Positions 46,001 to 54,662 of a stretch of 64,000 nt of DNA are shown here, one piece after another. Position numbers and translations under genes: made by a program. Below the pieces are notes generated by a model that ran no database searches, was not told where the DNA came from, and saw only the letters and a list, made by a program, of their open reading frames with translations. Numbering within the stretch: position 1 is the stretch's first letter; every line of letters starts with the position of its first letter. The stretch is from Advenella incenata (GTDB taxonomy: Bacteria; Pseudomonadota; Gammaproteobacteria; Burkholderiales; Burkholderiaceae_B): NCBI RefSeq assembly GCF_004217095.1, contig NZ_SHKO01000001.1:1674001-1738000 (forward strand). The letters run 5' to 3'.

Positions 46001-48490
46001 GTGGCTCAATTAAACCCGTCATTTTCCACCCACTCGCTGCCTGCAGGCCGCCCCTCTGTATACGCGGGTCGTGTTGCAATGACGCTTGCCGTCGCGGTGG
46101 CGTTGGCATTTGCACCCGGTGTACTTGCGCAGCAGACAGCGGTGCCGATCATGATTGCCCCACAATCGCTGAACGATGCCTTACTGAAACTTGGCCAGCA
46201 AACCCATTTGCAGTTTATTTACCAGGCTTCGTTGCTGCAGGGCTTAAATACCGGCGGCGTCAAGGGAACGCTTACGCCTGAACAGGCGCTGGAACAGCTG
46301 CTGGCGGGCAGCAGGATTCATTACAGTCGACATGGCAATACCATTACGCTGGTGCCGCGCCCGCAACCGCCAGCAAGTACGGTTGCTGCGCCTTCGGACC
46401 AGGTAACACAGCTGGGCGCCATTGTAGCTGCTTCGCTGGCCGACCCTGGCATCACGGAAGGTTCCGGATCCTATACCAGTCAGGCCATGGGATCATCAAC
46501 CCGGCTGTCGCTCTCGCCGCGAGAAACGCCCCAGTCGGTGACTGTCATGACCCGACAACGCATGGATGATCAGGGTATTACGCAATTGTCTGATCTGGTG
46601 CAGCAGACACCGGGTTTGTCATTGGACTCTGCAGGAAATACAGGATCGGACAGCAGTACCATCTATTCTCGCGGATTCGAAATTGATAATTACCTGATCG
46701 ACGGTGTGGGCCAGGTCAATAGTAATTACAACCGTCTTTTTCAGAGCAACGACATGGCGCTTTTTGATCGCGTTGAGATTGTGCGTGGCGCGACCGGCCT
46801 GATGAGCGGATTGGGCTCGCCTGGCGGCGCGTTGAACATGATCAGGAAAAGGCCTGTGCAGGACTTTCAGGCGATGGCAAAACTGGAAGCGGGTTCATGG
46901 AATCACTATCGCTCTGAAGTTGATGTTTCGACACCATTGAACCAAGAGGGCACAATGCGTGGTCGCATCGTCGGCGTGATTCAGAATAACCGTTCGTATA
47001 TTGAGCGATTGCGCGAAAGGAAACGAATACTGTATGCCACGGTGGAAGCGGACCTGACGCCTTCGACACTGGCCAGGCTGGGATTTTCCTATCAGGAGCA
47101 CAATGCGACCAGCCATGCCCGATCAGGGCGGCCTGGCTTTTTTGCAGACGGTGCACGAACCGAATGGAGTCGATCTGACAGCGCTGCAGCTGATTGGGCT
47201 TATTCCCGACGTCGTAATCAGGCATTCTTTGCTTCACTTGAGCATCGTTTCGATAATGATTGGCTGGTCAAGGGAACCTACAGCTATACGGCCAGCCGCT
47301 ATGATGAAGTGCTCGGTTATGCGGCAGGCGGTTTTCCCGATCGGGCCTCCGGCAAGGGGGTGTTGATCTGGGCCGGACGCTGGGCCGGTACGCCCAAGCA
47401 AAACAGCCTGGACGTATACGCTACCGGACCATATACACTGTTCGGCAGACGCCATGAACTGGTGGTTGGAGCCACATTGACTCACACCGAAGAAGACACG
47501 CCGACGTACGGATTGTGGCGGTTCAACGGCTGGGACAATGCCATCGGGAATATTTATGACTGGGACGGCGCCTCTCCTGGCGCACCGGTCAATCCTGCCA
47601 ATGGCAGAATGCATATTCGCGAAAAGACGGCCAGCGCCTATATTACAACGCGCTTGCGTCCTACTGACGACCTGTCGGTGATCCTTGGTGCACGCATGAC
47701 TTCCTGGGAGAATGACAAGCGCAATTATGATCTGGCTGGCGTAGGGACGAACTCCCTGCGACAGGCCGAACATGACAAGCTGACGCCCTATGTGGGTGTG
47801 GTCTATGACGTTAGCAAGGCGTGGTCAGTGTATGCAGGCTATACATCCATTTTCCAGCCCCAGACCTATCAAGACACCAGCGGCAACTACCTTAAGCCTT
47901 TGCTGGGCAACAGTTATGAACTGGGGGTCAAGGGCAGCCTGTTGAACGACAACCTGAATGTGAGCGCAGCGGCATTTTATCTCAAGCAGGACAATCTTGC
48001 GGTTGCCTTGCCGGGCGAGTTTGCGCCGAATGGGGACAGCGCCTACGAAGCGGTTGCTGGCGCAAGAACCCGTGGCTTTGAACTGGAAGCGACCGGCCAG
48101 GTGCTGCCGCACTGGCAACTGGCAGCCGGATTTACGCGTAGCGTCAGCAAAAATAAAGACGGCGGCGTGCTGCGCAACGAAGTGGCGCAGAACGTCTTCA
48201 AGCTATTTACCACGTATCACATGCCGAATATCGGAAATGGCCTGACTATAGGAGGCGGCGTTCGCGTGCAAAGCGCGATTTACCAGGATGGACTGGGTCC
48301 CAATGGTGAGCGCTTTACGCAAAAGAGTTATGCAGTGATCGACCTGATGGGCCGCTATGCGATTACAGACAAGGTGTCTGCTTACGTGAACGTCTATAAC
48401 TTGCTGGACAAAAAATATTATTCTGGTGTGGGCACCGCGTATTACGGCGCGCCGCTTTCGTTGAAGGCTGGCGTAGATATCCGTTATTGA
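46001..48490 (+). CDS. TonB-dependent siderophore receptor with STN signalling domain (FpvA/FecA-type)
   Basis: An 829-residue outer-membrane transducer. After a signal peptide ending GVLAQQ it has an STN domain (about 47-118, IAPQSLNDALLKLGQQTHLQFIYQ to NTITLVPRP) that contacts FecR. Then comes the plug (LSLSPRETPQSVTVMTRQRMDD, IYSRGFEIDNYLIDGVGQ, DRVEIVRGATGLMSG) and a barrel ending DIRY. It is closest in style to hydroxamate receptors (FpvA/FoxA). GTG at 46001 with AAGG upstream. The ligand is unknown; alcaligin or a foreign hydroxamate is possible. Confidence 0.92.
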   Translation: MAQLNPSFSTHSLPAGRPSVYAGRVAMTLAVAVALAFAPGVLAQQTAVPIMIAPQSLNDALLKLGQQTHLQFIYQASLLQGLNTGGVKGTLTPEQALEQLLAGSRIHYSRHGNTITLVPRPQPPASTVAAPSDQVTQLGAIVAASLADPGITEGSGSYTSQAMGSSTRLSLSPRETPQSVTVMTRQRMDDQGITQLSDLVQQTPGLSLDSAGNTGSDSSTIYSRGFEIDNYLIDGVGQVNSNYNRLFQSNDMALFDRVEIVRGATGLMSGLGSPGGALNMIRKRPVQDFQAMAKLEAGSWNHYRSEVDVSTPLNQEGTMRGRIVGVIQNNRSYIERLRERKRILYATVEADLTPSTLARLGFSYQEHNATSHARSGRPGFFADGARTEWSRSDSAAADWAYSRRRNQAFFASLEHRFDNDWLVKGTYSYTASRYDEVLGYAAGGFPDRASGKGVLIWAGRWAGTPKQNSLDVYATGPYTLFGRRHELVVGATLTHTEEDTPTYGLWRFNGWDNAIGNIYDWDGASPGAPVNPANGRMHIREKTASAYITTRLRPTDDLSVILGARMTSWENDKRNYDLAGVGTNSLRQAEHDKLTPYVGVVYDVSKAWSVYAGYTSIFQPQTYQDTSGNYLKPLLGNSYELGVKGSLLNDNLNVSAAAFYLKQDNLAVALPGEFAPNGDSAYEAVAGARTRGFELEATGQVLPHWQLAAGFTRSVSKNKDGGVLRNEVAQNVFKLFTTYHMPNIGNGLTIGGGVRVQSAIYQDGLGPNGERFTQKSYAVIDLMGRYAITDKVSAYVNVYNLLDKKYYSGVGTAYYGAPLSLKAGVDIRY

Positions 48491-48569
48491 CAAGCACAGC
48501 TTGCGGCATCGCCTCTTGAACAGATGCGACGCGCGACATGCACCAAGGCTATTGATGTAAAAGGGCAGT

Positions 48570-49769
48570 ATGAATCAGGTAATAAACGGAACACGGCGAA
48601 CTTGGCTCCGTATGGGGCTTTGGCTAAGCGTGGCAGCCATGGTGCTGGTGGTATGCGGCTATGCCTGGAGTCGTCGCGTGGCGGTGACGTACGAAACCGC
48701 CATCGCGGACACCAGGAATGTGGAAGCGACGGTTGCGGCAACCGGGGTGTTGCAGCCGCGGCGCTATGTCGATGTTGGCGCCCAGGTTTCAGGGCAAATT
48801 ACCCGCATTTATGTAGCGCCGGGTGATACCGTCAAAAAAGGAGATCGGTTGCTGGATATCGATCCCAGCGTCCAGCAGGCCGAGGTTGATGCAGGCAGGG
48901 CTTCTGTCGCTGGCTTGCATGCACAACTGGCCGAAGAGCAGGCGCAGTTGAATCTGGCCGAAAAGAAGCTGAAGCGCCAGAGCGTACTGGTGCAAACCGG
49001 TTCTACATCACGGGAAAACGTAGACATTGCCCAGGCCGAAGTGCAGGCAGCCCGGGCGCGCATTCAACGTTTGCAAGCGCAACTTGAACAGACCCGCGCC
49101 ACACTCAAGGCTGATGAGGCACGGCTGGGCTACACGCGTATATATGCGACGATGGATGGCACCGTGGTGACGCTGGATGCGCGCGAGGGCCAGACCCTGA
49201 CTTCGACTTATCAAACCCCGAATGTGATGCGTGTAGCCGATCTGTCGGGAATGACAGTCTGGGCCGAAGTGTCCGAAGCCGATATCCGGCTTATTGCAGT
49301 TGGCATGGCCGTCACATTTACGACGCTGGGTGGGCAACATGATCATGAACCACGTCAATGGCGCAGTACGGTTCGACAGATCTTGCCGGCACCGCCCAAC
49401 TCGGCAGAGCAGGCCGCCGATAACGGCAAGCCGGCAGCCGCCACCAAAGCGGTGATGTACACCGTCCTGTTCGACGTGGCCAACGACGATGGCGCGCTTA
49501 TGCCGCAGATGACGGCTCAGGTCACATTCGTCTCAGCACGAGCAAGGGCAGCACTGGTTGTGCCGCTTGCCGCCATCGGCACCGAGCGCGATGCGACCGG
49601 GCGCTATCAGATCCGGGTGCTTGATCGCTCGGGCAAGCCGCAGTCCAGAGCCGTCCTGCTGGGAATTCGCAGCCGTCACCAAGTGCAGGTGCTCGAAGGT
49701 CTGGAGCCTGGAATGCAGGTTGTGACCGGTGAGTCCGTAAGCAATACCATGCCGTGGTTCAAATGGTAG
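48570..49769 (+). CDS. macA: Periplasmic adaptor of a MacAB/PvdRT-type exporter
   Basis: A 399-residue membrane-fusion protein anchored by an N-terminal membrane segment (about 16-32). Lipoyl motif halves are VDVGAQVSGQITRIYVAPGDTVKKGDRLLDID and YTRIYATMDGTVVTLDAREGQ, separated by a coiled-coil hairpin (about 108-185). A beta-barrel domain follows (ADLSGMTVWAEVSEADI). The MacA/PvdR type is indicated by the MacB gene overlapping its end. It starts 79 bp after the STN receptor, so it may be read from the same ECF promoter. No TolC-like gene is in the window. Confidence 0.88.
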   Translation: MNQVINGTRRTWLRMGLWLSVAAMVLVVCGYAWSRRVAVTYETAIADTRNVEATVAATGVLQPRRYVDVGAQVSGQITRIYVAPGDTVKKGDRLLDIDPSVQQAEVDAGRASVAGLHAQLAEEQAQLNLAEKKLKRQSVLVQTGSTSRENVDIAQAEVQAARARIQRLQAQLEQTRATLKADEARLGYTRIYATMDGTVVTLDAREGQTLTSTYQTPNVMRVADLSGMTVWAEVSEADIRLIAVGMAVTFTTLGGQHDHEPRQWRSTVRQILPAPPNSAEQAADNGKPAAATKAVMYTVLFDVANDDGALMPQMTAQVTFVSARARAALVVPLAAIGTERDATGRYQIRVLDRSGKPQSRAVLLGIRSRHQVQVLEGLEPGMQVVTGESVSNTMPWFKW

Positions 49770-51838
49770 CGGATTCTGGTCTGCTGCCTGCAGTGCCGCT
49801 GATTCAGTTGCGCGCGCTGGACAAGTATTATGGCGGCACAAATGGCGTGCCCCGGGCGCAAGTGCTGCAGGATATTCATCTGTCGGTTTACGCGGGCGAA
49901 TTTGTGGCGGTGGTGGGACCATCGGGTTCGGGTAAATCCACGCTGATGCACATCTTGGGCTGCCTGGACAAACCCAGTGCCGGACAGTATCTGTTCGAAG
50001 GACAGGATGTATCCGACTTGGATGCAGATGAGCTGGCCCGACTGCGGCGCGAGGCTTTCGGTTTTGTTTTCCAGGGGTATCATTTACTGGCCGAAAACAC
50101 GGCACTGGAAAATGTTCAACTTCCTGCCATCTATGCGGGAATGGGCGAGCGGGAAAGGCATGCCAGGGCCAGCACATTGCTGGCTCAACTGGATTTGGGC
50201 CAGCGTTTGCAGCACAGGCCGGGACAGCTCTCGGGTGGCCAGCAGCAGCGTGTATCCATTGCTCGGGCCTTGATGAACGGTGGTCGTATTATTCTGGCCG
50301 ATGAACCCACCGGTGCGCTTGATACCCGCAGCAGTGAACAGGTCATGTTGCTACTCAAACAGCTGGCACAGGCCGGCCACACCATTATTCTTATTACCCA
50401 TGACGGTAAAGTGGCGCAGCAAGCTGATCGTATCGTTGAAATTCGTGATGGCCGAATACTGGGCGACTCAGGGTGCGATTCGAATGCCTGCGCGCAAGGG
50501 CAGCCTGAACCTGCACCGTTATCTGGCAAGCTCGCTGCCTGCAATAGCGCCGTTGCATGTGAGTGTGGCACCCTGGCCCCAGTGACGCCGGTCTTGCAAT
50601 CACCATCGCAATTTCGGCGCGAACCCCAACATAACGGCAATGCATTTCGGGCGGAATTACACGAAGCTGTGCGTATCGCCTGGCGTGGCATGCGGATGAA
50701 TGCGGTGCGTACGGGCCTGACATTGCTTGGCATTATTATCGGCGTGGCATCGGTCATTGTCATGCTGGCGGTGGGGGAGGGGTCGCGCCAGACGGTCATG
50801 GGGCAAATGGGCACCATGGGTTCCACGATCATGTATATGAGCAGTAGCTTCCCGCCAGCGGGCGGGCCCATGGGGCAATTGTCCGAAGCGGACCTGGAAG
50901 CGCTGGCGGCGCTGCCCGAGTTGCAGCATGTGATGCCTGTTATTGGCGATCCAATCATTGTGCGTCATGCAAATGCGGCGCGCCAGAATTATGTGTACGC
51001 CGCCAGTGCGGTCATGCCCGAAGTGCATCACTGGAAAGTCAAAGAAGGGCGGTATTTCACTACAAGTGAAGATCGGGGGCTGGCGCCGGTGGTCGTGCTT
51101 GGCCACAAGGCCAGGAAATTCTTTTTCCCTGATATTGCCAATCCCCTGGGCCGGCAACTGTTGATTGGCAATGCATCGTTTGAAGTGATCGGCATCATGT
51201 CAGAGAGAGGTGCCGATTCCGGGCTCCAGGACTACGATGACATGGTATTTGTTCCTTATCAGGCCGGACGCGCACGCGTGTATCAGGCACAGTCCCAACC
51301 CGACTACATTGTCGTACAGGCAAAGGCCCCGGAATTTGTTCTTGCCGCTGAGCAAAGCATCAGGACCGAGCTGTTGGCGCGGCATGGCGGACGCGAGGAC
51401 TTTTCCATCGGTAACGCCGCGGCACAGTTGCTGGCCGAAGCACAGGCGCGTGAATCCATGACGCTTATGCTTGGGTTGATTGCTGCCGTATCGCTGCTGG
51501 TCGGTGGAATCGGCGTGATGAACGTGATGCTGATGACCGTGAGCGAACGCACCCGGGAGATAGGCATACGCGTGGCCACCGGCGCCAGACAGCGTGACAT
51601 TTTACGGCAGTTCCTGGTGGAAGCGCTATTGCTGACTGTCAGTGGCGGGGCCGCGGGTGTTTTTTGCGGAATAATGATAGGCGTGCTGTTGCTGCTTGCA
51701 GGCGTGCCACTGGTGTTTTCGCTGACGGCAATCCTTGGTGCGTTTTTTTGTGCAGTGATAACCGGCATTGTATTTGGTTATGTTCCGGCAAAAAACGCGG
51801 CCCGACTGGATCCGGTCAAAGCGCTGGAGGGTCGTTGA
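49763..51838 (+). CDS. macB: MacB/PvdT-type ABC exporter with Cys-rich linker
   Basis: A fused ATPase-permease of 691 residues. Walker A GPSGSGKST, signature LSGGQQQR and Walker B IILADEPTGALD are in the first 230 residues. Four membrane segments follow (about 315, 565, 620 and 655) around a large periplasmic domain. The linker at about 238-275 contains five Cys (GCDSNAC, AAC, VACEC), unusual for MacB. ATG at 49763 overlaps the macA stop; GTG at 49754 is an alternative. With MacA and an outer-membrane channel it would export siderophores or macrolide-like compounds; the location favours siderophore recycling. Confidence 0.9.
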   Translation: MVADSGLLPAVPLIQLRALDKYYGGTNGVPRAQVLQDIHLSVYAGEFVAVVGPSGSGKSTLMHILGCLDKPSAGQYLFEGQDVSDLDADELARLRREAFGFVFQGYHLLAENTALENVQLPAIYAGMGERERHARASTLLAQLDLGQRLQHRPGQLSGGQQQRVSIARALMNGGRIILADEPTGALDTRSSEQVMLLLKQLAQAGHTIILITHDGKVAQQADRIVEIRDGRILGDSGCDSNACAQGQPEPAPLSGKLAACNSAVACECGTLAPVTPVLQSPSQFRREPQHNGNAFRAELHEAVRIAWRGMRMNAVRTGLTLLGIIIGVASVIVMLAVGEGSRQTVMGQMGTMGSTIMYMSSSFPPAGGPMGQLSEADLEALAALPELQHVMPVIGDPIIVRHANAARQNYVYAASAVMPEVHHWKVKEGRYFTTSEDRGLAPVVVLGHKARKFFFPDIANPLGRQLLIGNASFEVIGIMSERGADSGLQDYDDMVFVPYQAGRARVYQAQSQPDYIVVQAKAPEFVLAAEQSIRTELLARHGGREDFSIGNAAAQLLAEAQARESMTLMLGLIAAVSLLVGGIGVMNVMLMTVSERTREIGIRVATGARQRDILRQFLVEALLLTVSGGAAGVFCGIMIGVLLLLAGVPLVFSLTAILGAFFCAVITGIVFGYVPAKNAARLDPVKALEGR

Positions 51839-51958
51839 AATCTGTTGTCCGCCATCCAAGTACATTCATATCGGCCAGATGTGCAGCAACGGGTGTTGTG
51901 AATGTCATCCTTATTTCCAGAATCAATGGAAATAGCCCAAAAAGAATAAATTTATGTA

Positions 51959-51977
51959 AATGAGAATAATTATAATT
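51959..51977 (+). promoter_or_regulatory. Strong Fur-box candidate before the third receptor
   Basis: AATGAGAATAATTATAATT differs from AATGATAATNATTATCATT at only two informative positions. It is 55 bp before the chosen receptor ATG. It is the best Fur match in the window. Confidence 0.8.
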
Positions 51978-52032
51978 CCTGTTTTTTATTTGTTTGAAAT
52001 TTGTCAGCAGAAAAGACAGGGGGGCAGTAAGG

Positions 52033-54285
52033 ATGTACCGTTTTTTCAGGAATATGTTGGAAACGGAAGAGGTAAATTCAGCTTGCAAGCAGATATCTGG
52101 CACCGCGGTCGGGATGATCATCGGGGTGACCGCTGGCCTGCCGCTTGCGGGACAGGCGCAACCGGTTGCGCGTGCGCAGGCCGATCCCGATGCTGCCTTG
52201 TCAGCCGATCATGCCGATGCGATGAAGGTGTCGACGTTGTCGGCCATACATGCCAGGTTGGCCGATGAGACCATCACCGAGGGTACGCAATCGTACACCA
52301 CGCAGGCAACGCGGGCGGGTACCGGCCTGGCGTTATCCGTGCGCGAGACGCCCCAGTCAGTGAGTGTAATTACCCGGCAGCGTATCGAGGACCAGAACAT
52401 GATGTCAGTCAAAGATGTCATGGCAGCAACACCGGGCGTTTCGGTGCGCAATCTGGACAGTGAAAGGTACAGCTTCTATTCACGCGGTTTTTTCATCAGC
52501 AATTATCTTTACGACGGTATTCCTACAGCATTCAATCCACAATGGTCGGCGGGCGAGTCGCAAATCGATCCCATCATTTACGATCGTGTGGAAGTCGTGC
52601 GCGGTGCGACCGGGCTGCTCACAGGCGCAGGCAATCCTTCTGCTGCAGTCAATCTGGTGCGCAAGCGTGCTGACAGCAGGCAATTGAAAGCAGACCTGTC
52701 ATTGGGTGCGGGCTCCTTTGATACCTATCGTACGACTGCAGATATTTCAACGCCTCTGACAGAGAGTGGCAGTGTGCGCGGGCGTCTGGTTGCAGCCTAT
52801 CAGAAAAACCGCTCATTTCTGGATCGTTACCACTCGCAACGCTCGGTTATGTATGGCACCGTTGAAGCGGATCTGACCGAACGCACGGTGCTGCGTCTGG
52901 GTTTCAATTATCAGCGCAACGCCCCCAAAGGGACGACGGCAGGTGGCTTTCCTTTATGGTATGCCGACGGCAGCCGTACGAACTGGGATAGGAACCTGAA
53001 CGTTGGTGCCGATTGGACCCGGTGGACGATTATCACGACAGGCGCCTTCGCGGACCTGGAACATGCCTTTGGCAATGGCTGGAAAATTAATACCATGCTC
53101 AGCCACAGCAAACACAGAGCTGACTTCAAAACGGTATTTCTTACCGGATCTCCGGACAGAAATACCGGGCTGGGAATGTCTGCATACCCCAATAATCATT
53201 ATGGAGATCGCAGGCAGAGTAGCGCAGACATCAAGGTGTCGGGCCCTGTCCAATTGTTTGGCAGGCAGCATGAATTGATTGCCGGTGCCAGCTTTAGTCG
53301 GCAGCGCACGTTGTTCCATATGCTTGAGCCGCTGAATAAGGCGGCGGTCGGCAATTTTCTGCAATGGGACGGGTCCTATCCTGAGCCGCGTTGGGATGCG
53401 CCAGAGGTCGCGCACCAGAACGTGACCAAGCAGAGCGGGGCGTATATCGCAGCGCGCCTGAATCTGTCGGATGATATCAAGGTGATTCTGGGTGGGCGAT
53501 ATAGTTGGTGGAGTACCGATCAGGCGGGCGAGTCGCCATATCGGTACAAAAAGACAGCGTTTACCCCCTATGCCGGTATTTTGTATGACTTGAACGATAG
53601 CCTGACAGCCTATGCCAGCTATACCAGTATTTTCAATCCCCAGGATGAACGGGATCGCCAGGGACGCTGGCTCGATCCGCTGCAAGGTCACAATTATGAG
53701 CTGGGTATAAAGGGCAGTTTTCTTGAAGGTCGGCTCAATGCCAGCGTGGCCGTATTCCAGACGGACCAGGACAATCTGAAACAACAGGACACGGGCTACG
53801 TCGTTCCTGGCACCACGAATCAGGCATATATCGCTGCCAAAGGCACGCGTAGCCGGGGCTACGATCTTGAGCTGTCGGGCGAGCCGCTGGCCGGCTGGAA
53901 TGTCATGACAGGCCTGACGCACTGGACTGCGCGCGACTGCAAGGGCAATGTGGTCCAGTCCAACCAGCCACGTACGCTGTTTAAATTATTTACCACCTAC
54001 CAGCTTGCAGGCCGTTTACACGGCCTGACCTTGGGAGGCGGCCTGACCTGGCAGAGCAGCATTTTCACCATCGGCACCGGCCCCAACGGACGTGAACGGG
54101 TATCACAGGGTGCGTATGGGTTGGTGGATCTGATGGCGCGTTACCAGTTGAATGATCGCACATCGTTGCAGGTCAATCTCAATAATCTGTTCAACAAAAA
54201 GTATTACGATCAGATTGGTTTTTACAACCAGGGCGCATGGGGAGCACCCCGTAACGCGATGGCTACGCTCAGCTATAAATACTAA
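52033..54285 (+). CDS. TonB-dependent siderophore receptor without STN domain
   Basis: A 750-residue outer-membrane receptor of the same family as the other hydroxamate-type receptors here. Seen: signal-like region ending LAGQAQ, plug (LALSVRETPQSVSVITRQRIEDQ, YSFYSRGFFISNYLYDGIP, DRVEVVRGATGLLTGAGNPSAAVNLVRKRAD) and a barrel ending TLSYKY. ATG at 52033 is chosen; a TTG at 51994 gives a longer form. AAGG is directly before the ATG and GGGGGG a little further up, so the ribosome site is atypical. A Fur box lies upstream. Ligand unknown. Confidence 0.9.
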   Translation: MYRFFRNMLETEEVNSACKQISGTAVGMIIGVTAGLPLAGQAQPVARAQADPDAALSADHADAMKVSTLSAIHARLADETITEGTQSYTTQATRAGTGLALSVRETPQSVSVITRQRIEDQNMMSVKDVMAATPGVSVRNLDSERYSFYSRGFFISNYLYDGIPTAFNPQWSAGESQIDPIIYDRVEVVRGATGLLTGAGNPSAAVNLVRKRADSRQLKADLSLGAGSFDTYRTTADISTPLTESGSVRGRLVAAYQKNRSFLDRYHSQRSVMYGTVEADLTERTVLRLGFNYQRNAPKGTTAGGFPLWYADGSRTNWDRNLNVGADWTRWTIITTGAFADLEHAFGNGWKINTMLSHSKHRADFKTVFLTGSPDRNTGLGMSAYPNNHYGDRRQSSADIKVSGPVQLFGRQHELIAGASFSRQRTLFHMLEPLNKAAVGNFLQWDGSYPEPRWDAPEVAHQNVTKQSGAYIAARLNLSDDIKVILGGRYSWWSTDQAGESPYRYKKTAFTPYAGILYDLNDSLTAYASYTSIFNPQDERDRQGRWLDPLQGHNYELGIKGSFLEGRLNASVAVFQTDQDNLKQQDTGYVVPGTTNQAYIAAKGTRSRGYDLELSGEPLAGWNVMTGLTHWTARDCKGNVVQSNQPRTLFKLFTTYQLAGRLHGLTLGGGLTWQSSIFTIGTGPNGRERVSQGAYGLVDLMARYQLNDRTSLQVNLNNLFNKKYYDQIGFYNQGAWGAPRNAMATLSYKY

Positions 54286-54662
54286 GGCTGGCGCGCCTTG
54301 CTGTGTTCGGGGCAGTCGCAGGGTGGGTAGTGCAATTTCAATTATGGCAATCACGCCAAACCATGACATCGCCTTTATGCCTTGACCCATCCAGGACGCT
54401 GCGCGGCGGCGCCCCGGTTCTAACGCCGCCCGAACACACCTGGTCAACGGGCGGGAAGGTCATCCGGCTCGATAGGTCGACAACGCGAATATTACGGCCG
54501 CCTGTGCTGGCCTACCAATGACGTTTGTCATGCGACTGTATTATTTTGGCCTCAGATATCGCTGTATTGAGCACAAATGAAATAATAATACATATTGAGA
54601 ATGATTCTGATTATAATTTCATGTCGTAATGAACTGAAATATTGACAGACAAACCACCGATC
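54286..54662. other. Intergenic region between two receptor genes
   Basis: No gene recognised. A 10-bp inverted repeat, TGTGTTCGGG (54302-54311) and CCCGAACACA (54429-54438), encloses about 117 bp of GC-rich sequence. Its role is unknown; it is too far apart for a simple terminator. The last 100 bp are AT-rich and contain the Fur box of the next gene. Confidence 0.45.
54597..54615 (+). promoter_or_regulatory. Candidate Fur box before the FcuA-like receptor
   Basis: GAGAATGATTCTGATTATA matches 14 of 19 positions of GATAATGATAATCATTATC. It lies about 48 bp before the ATG. AT-rich, Fur-like half-sites continue just upstream. Confidence 0.66.
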
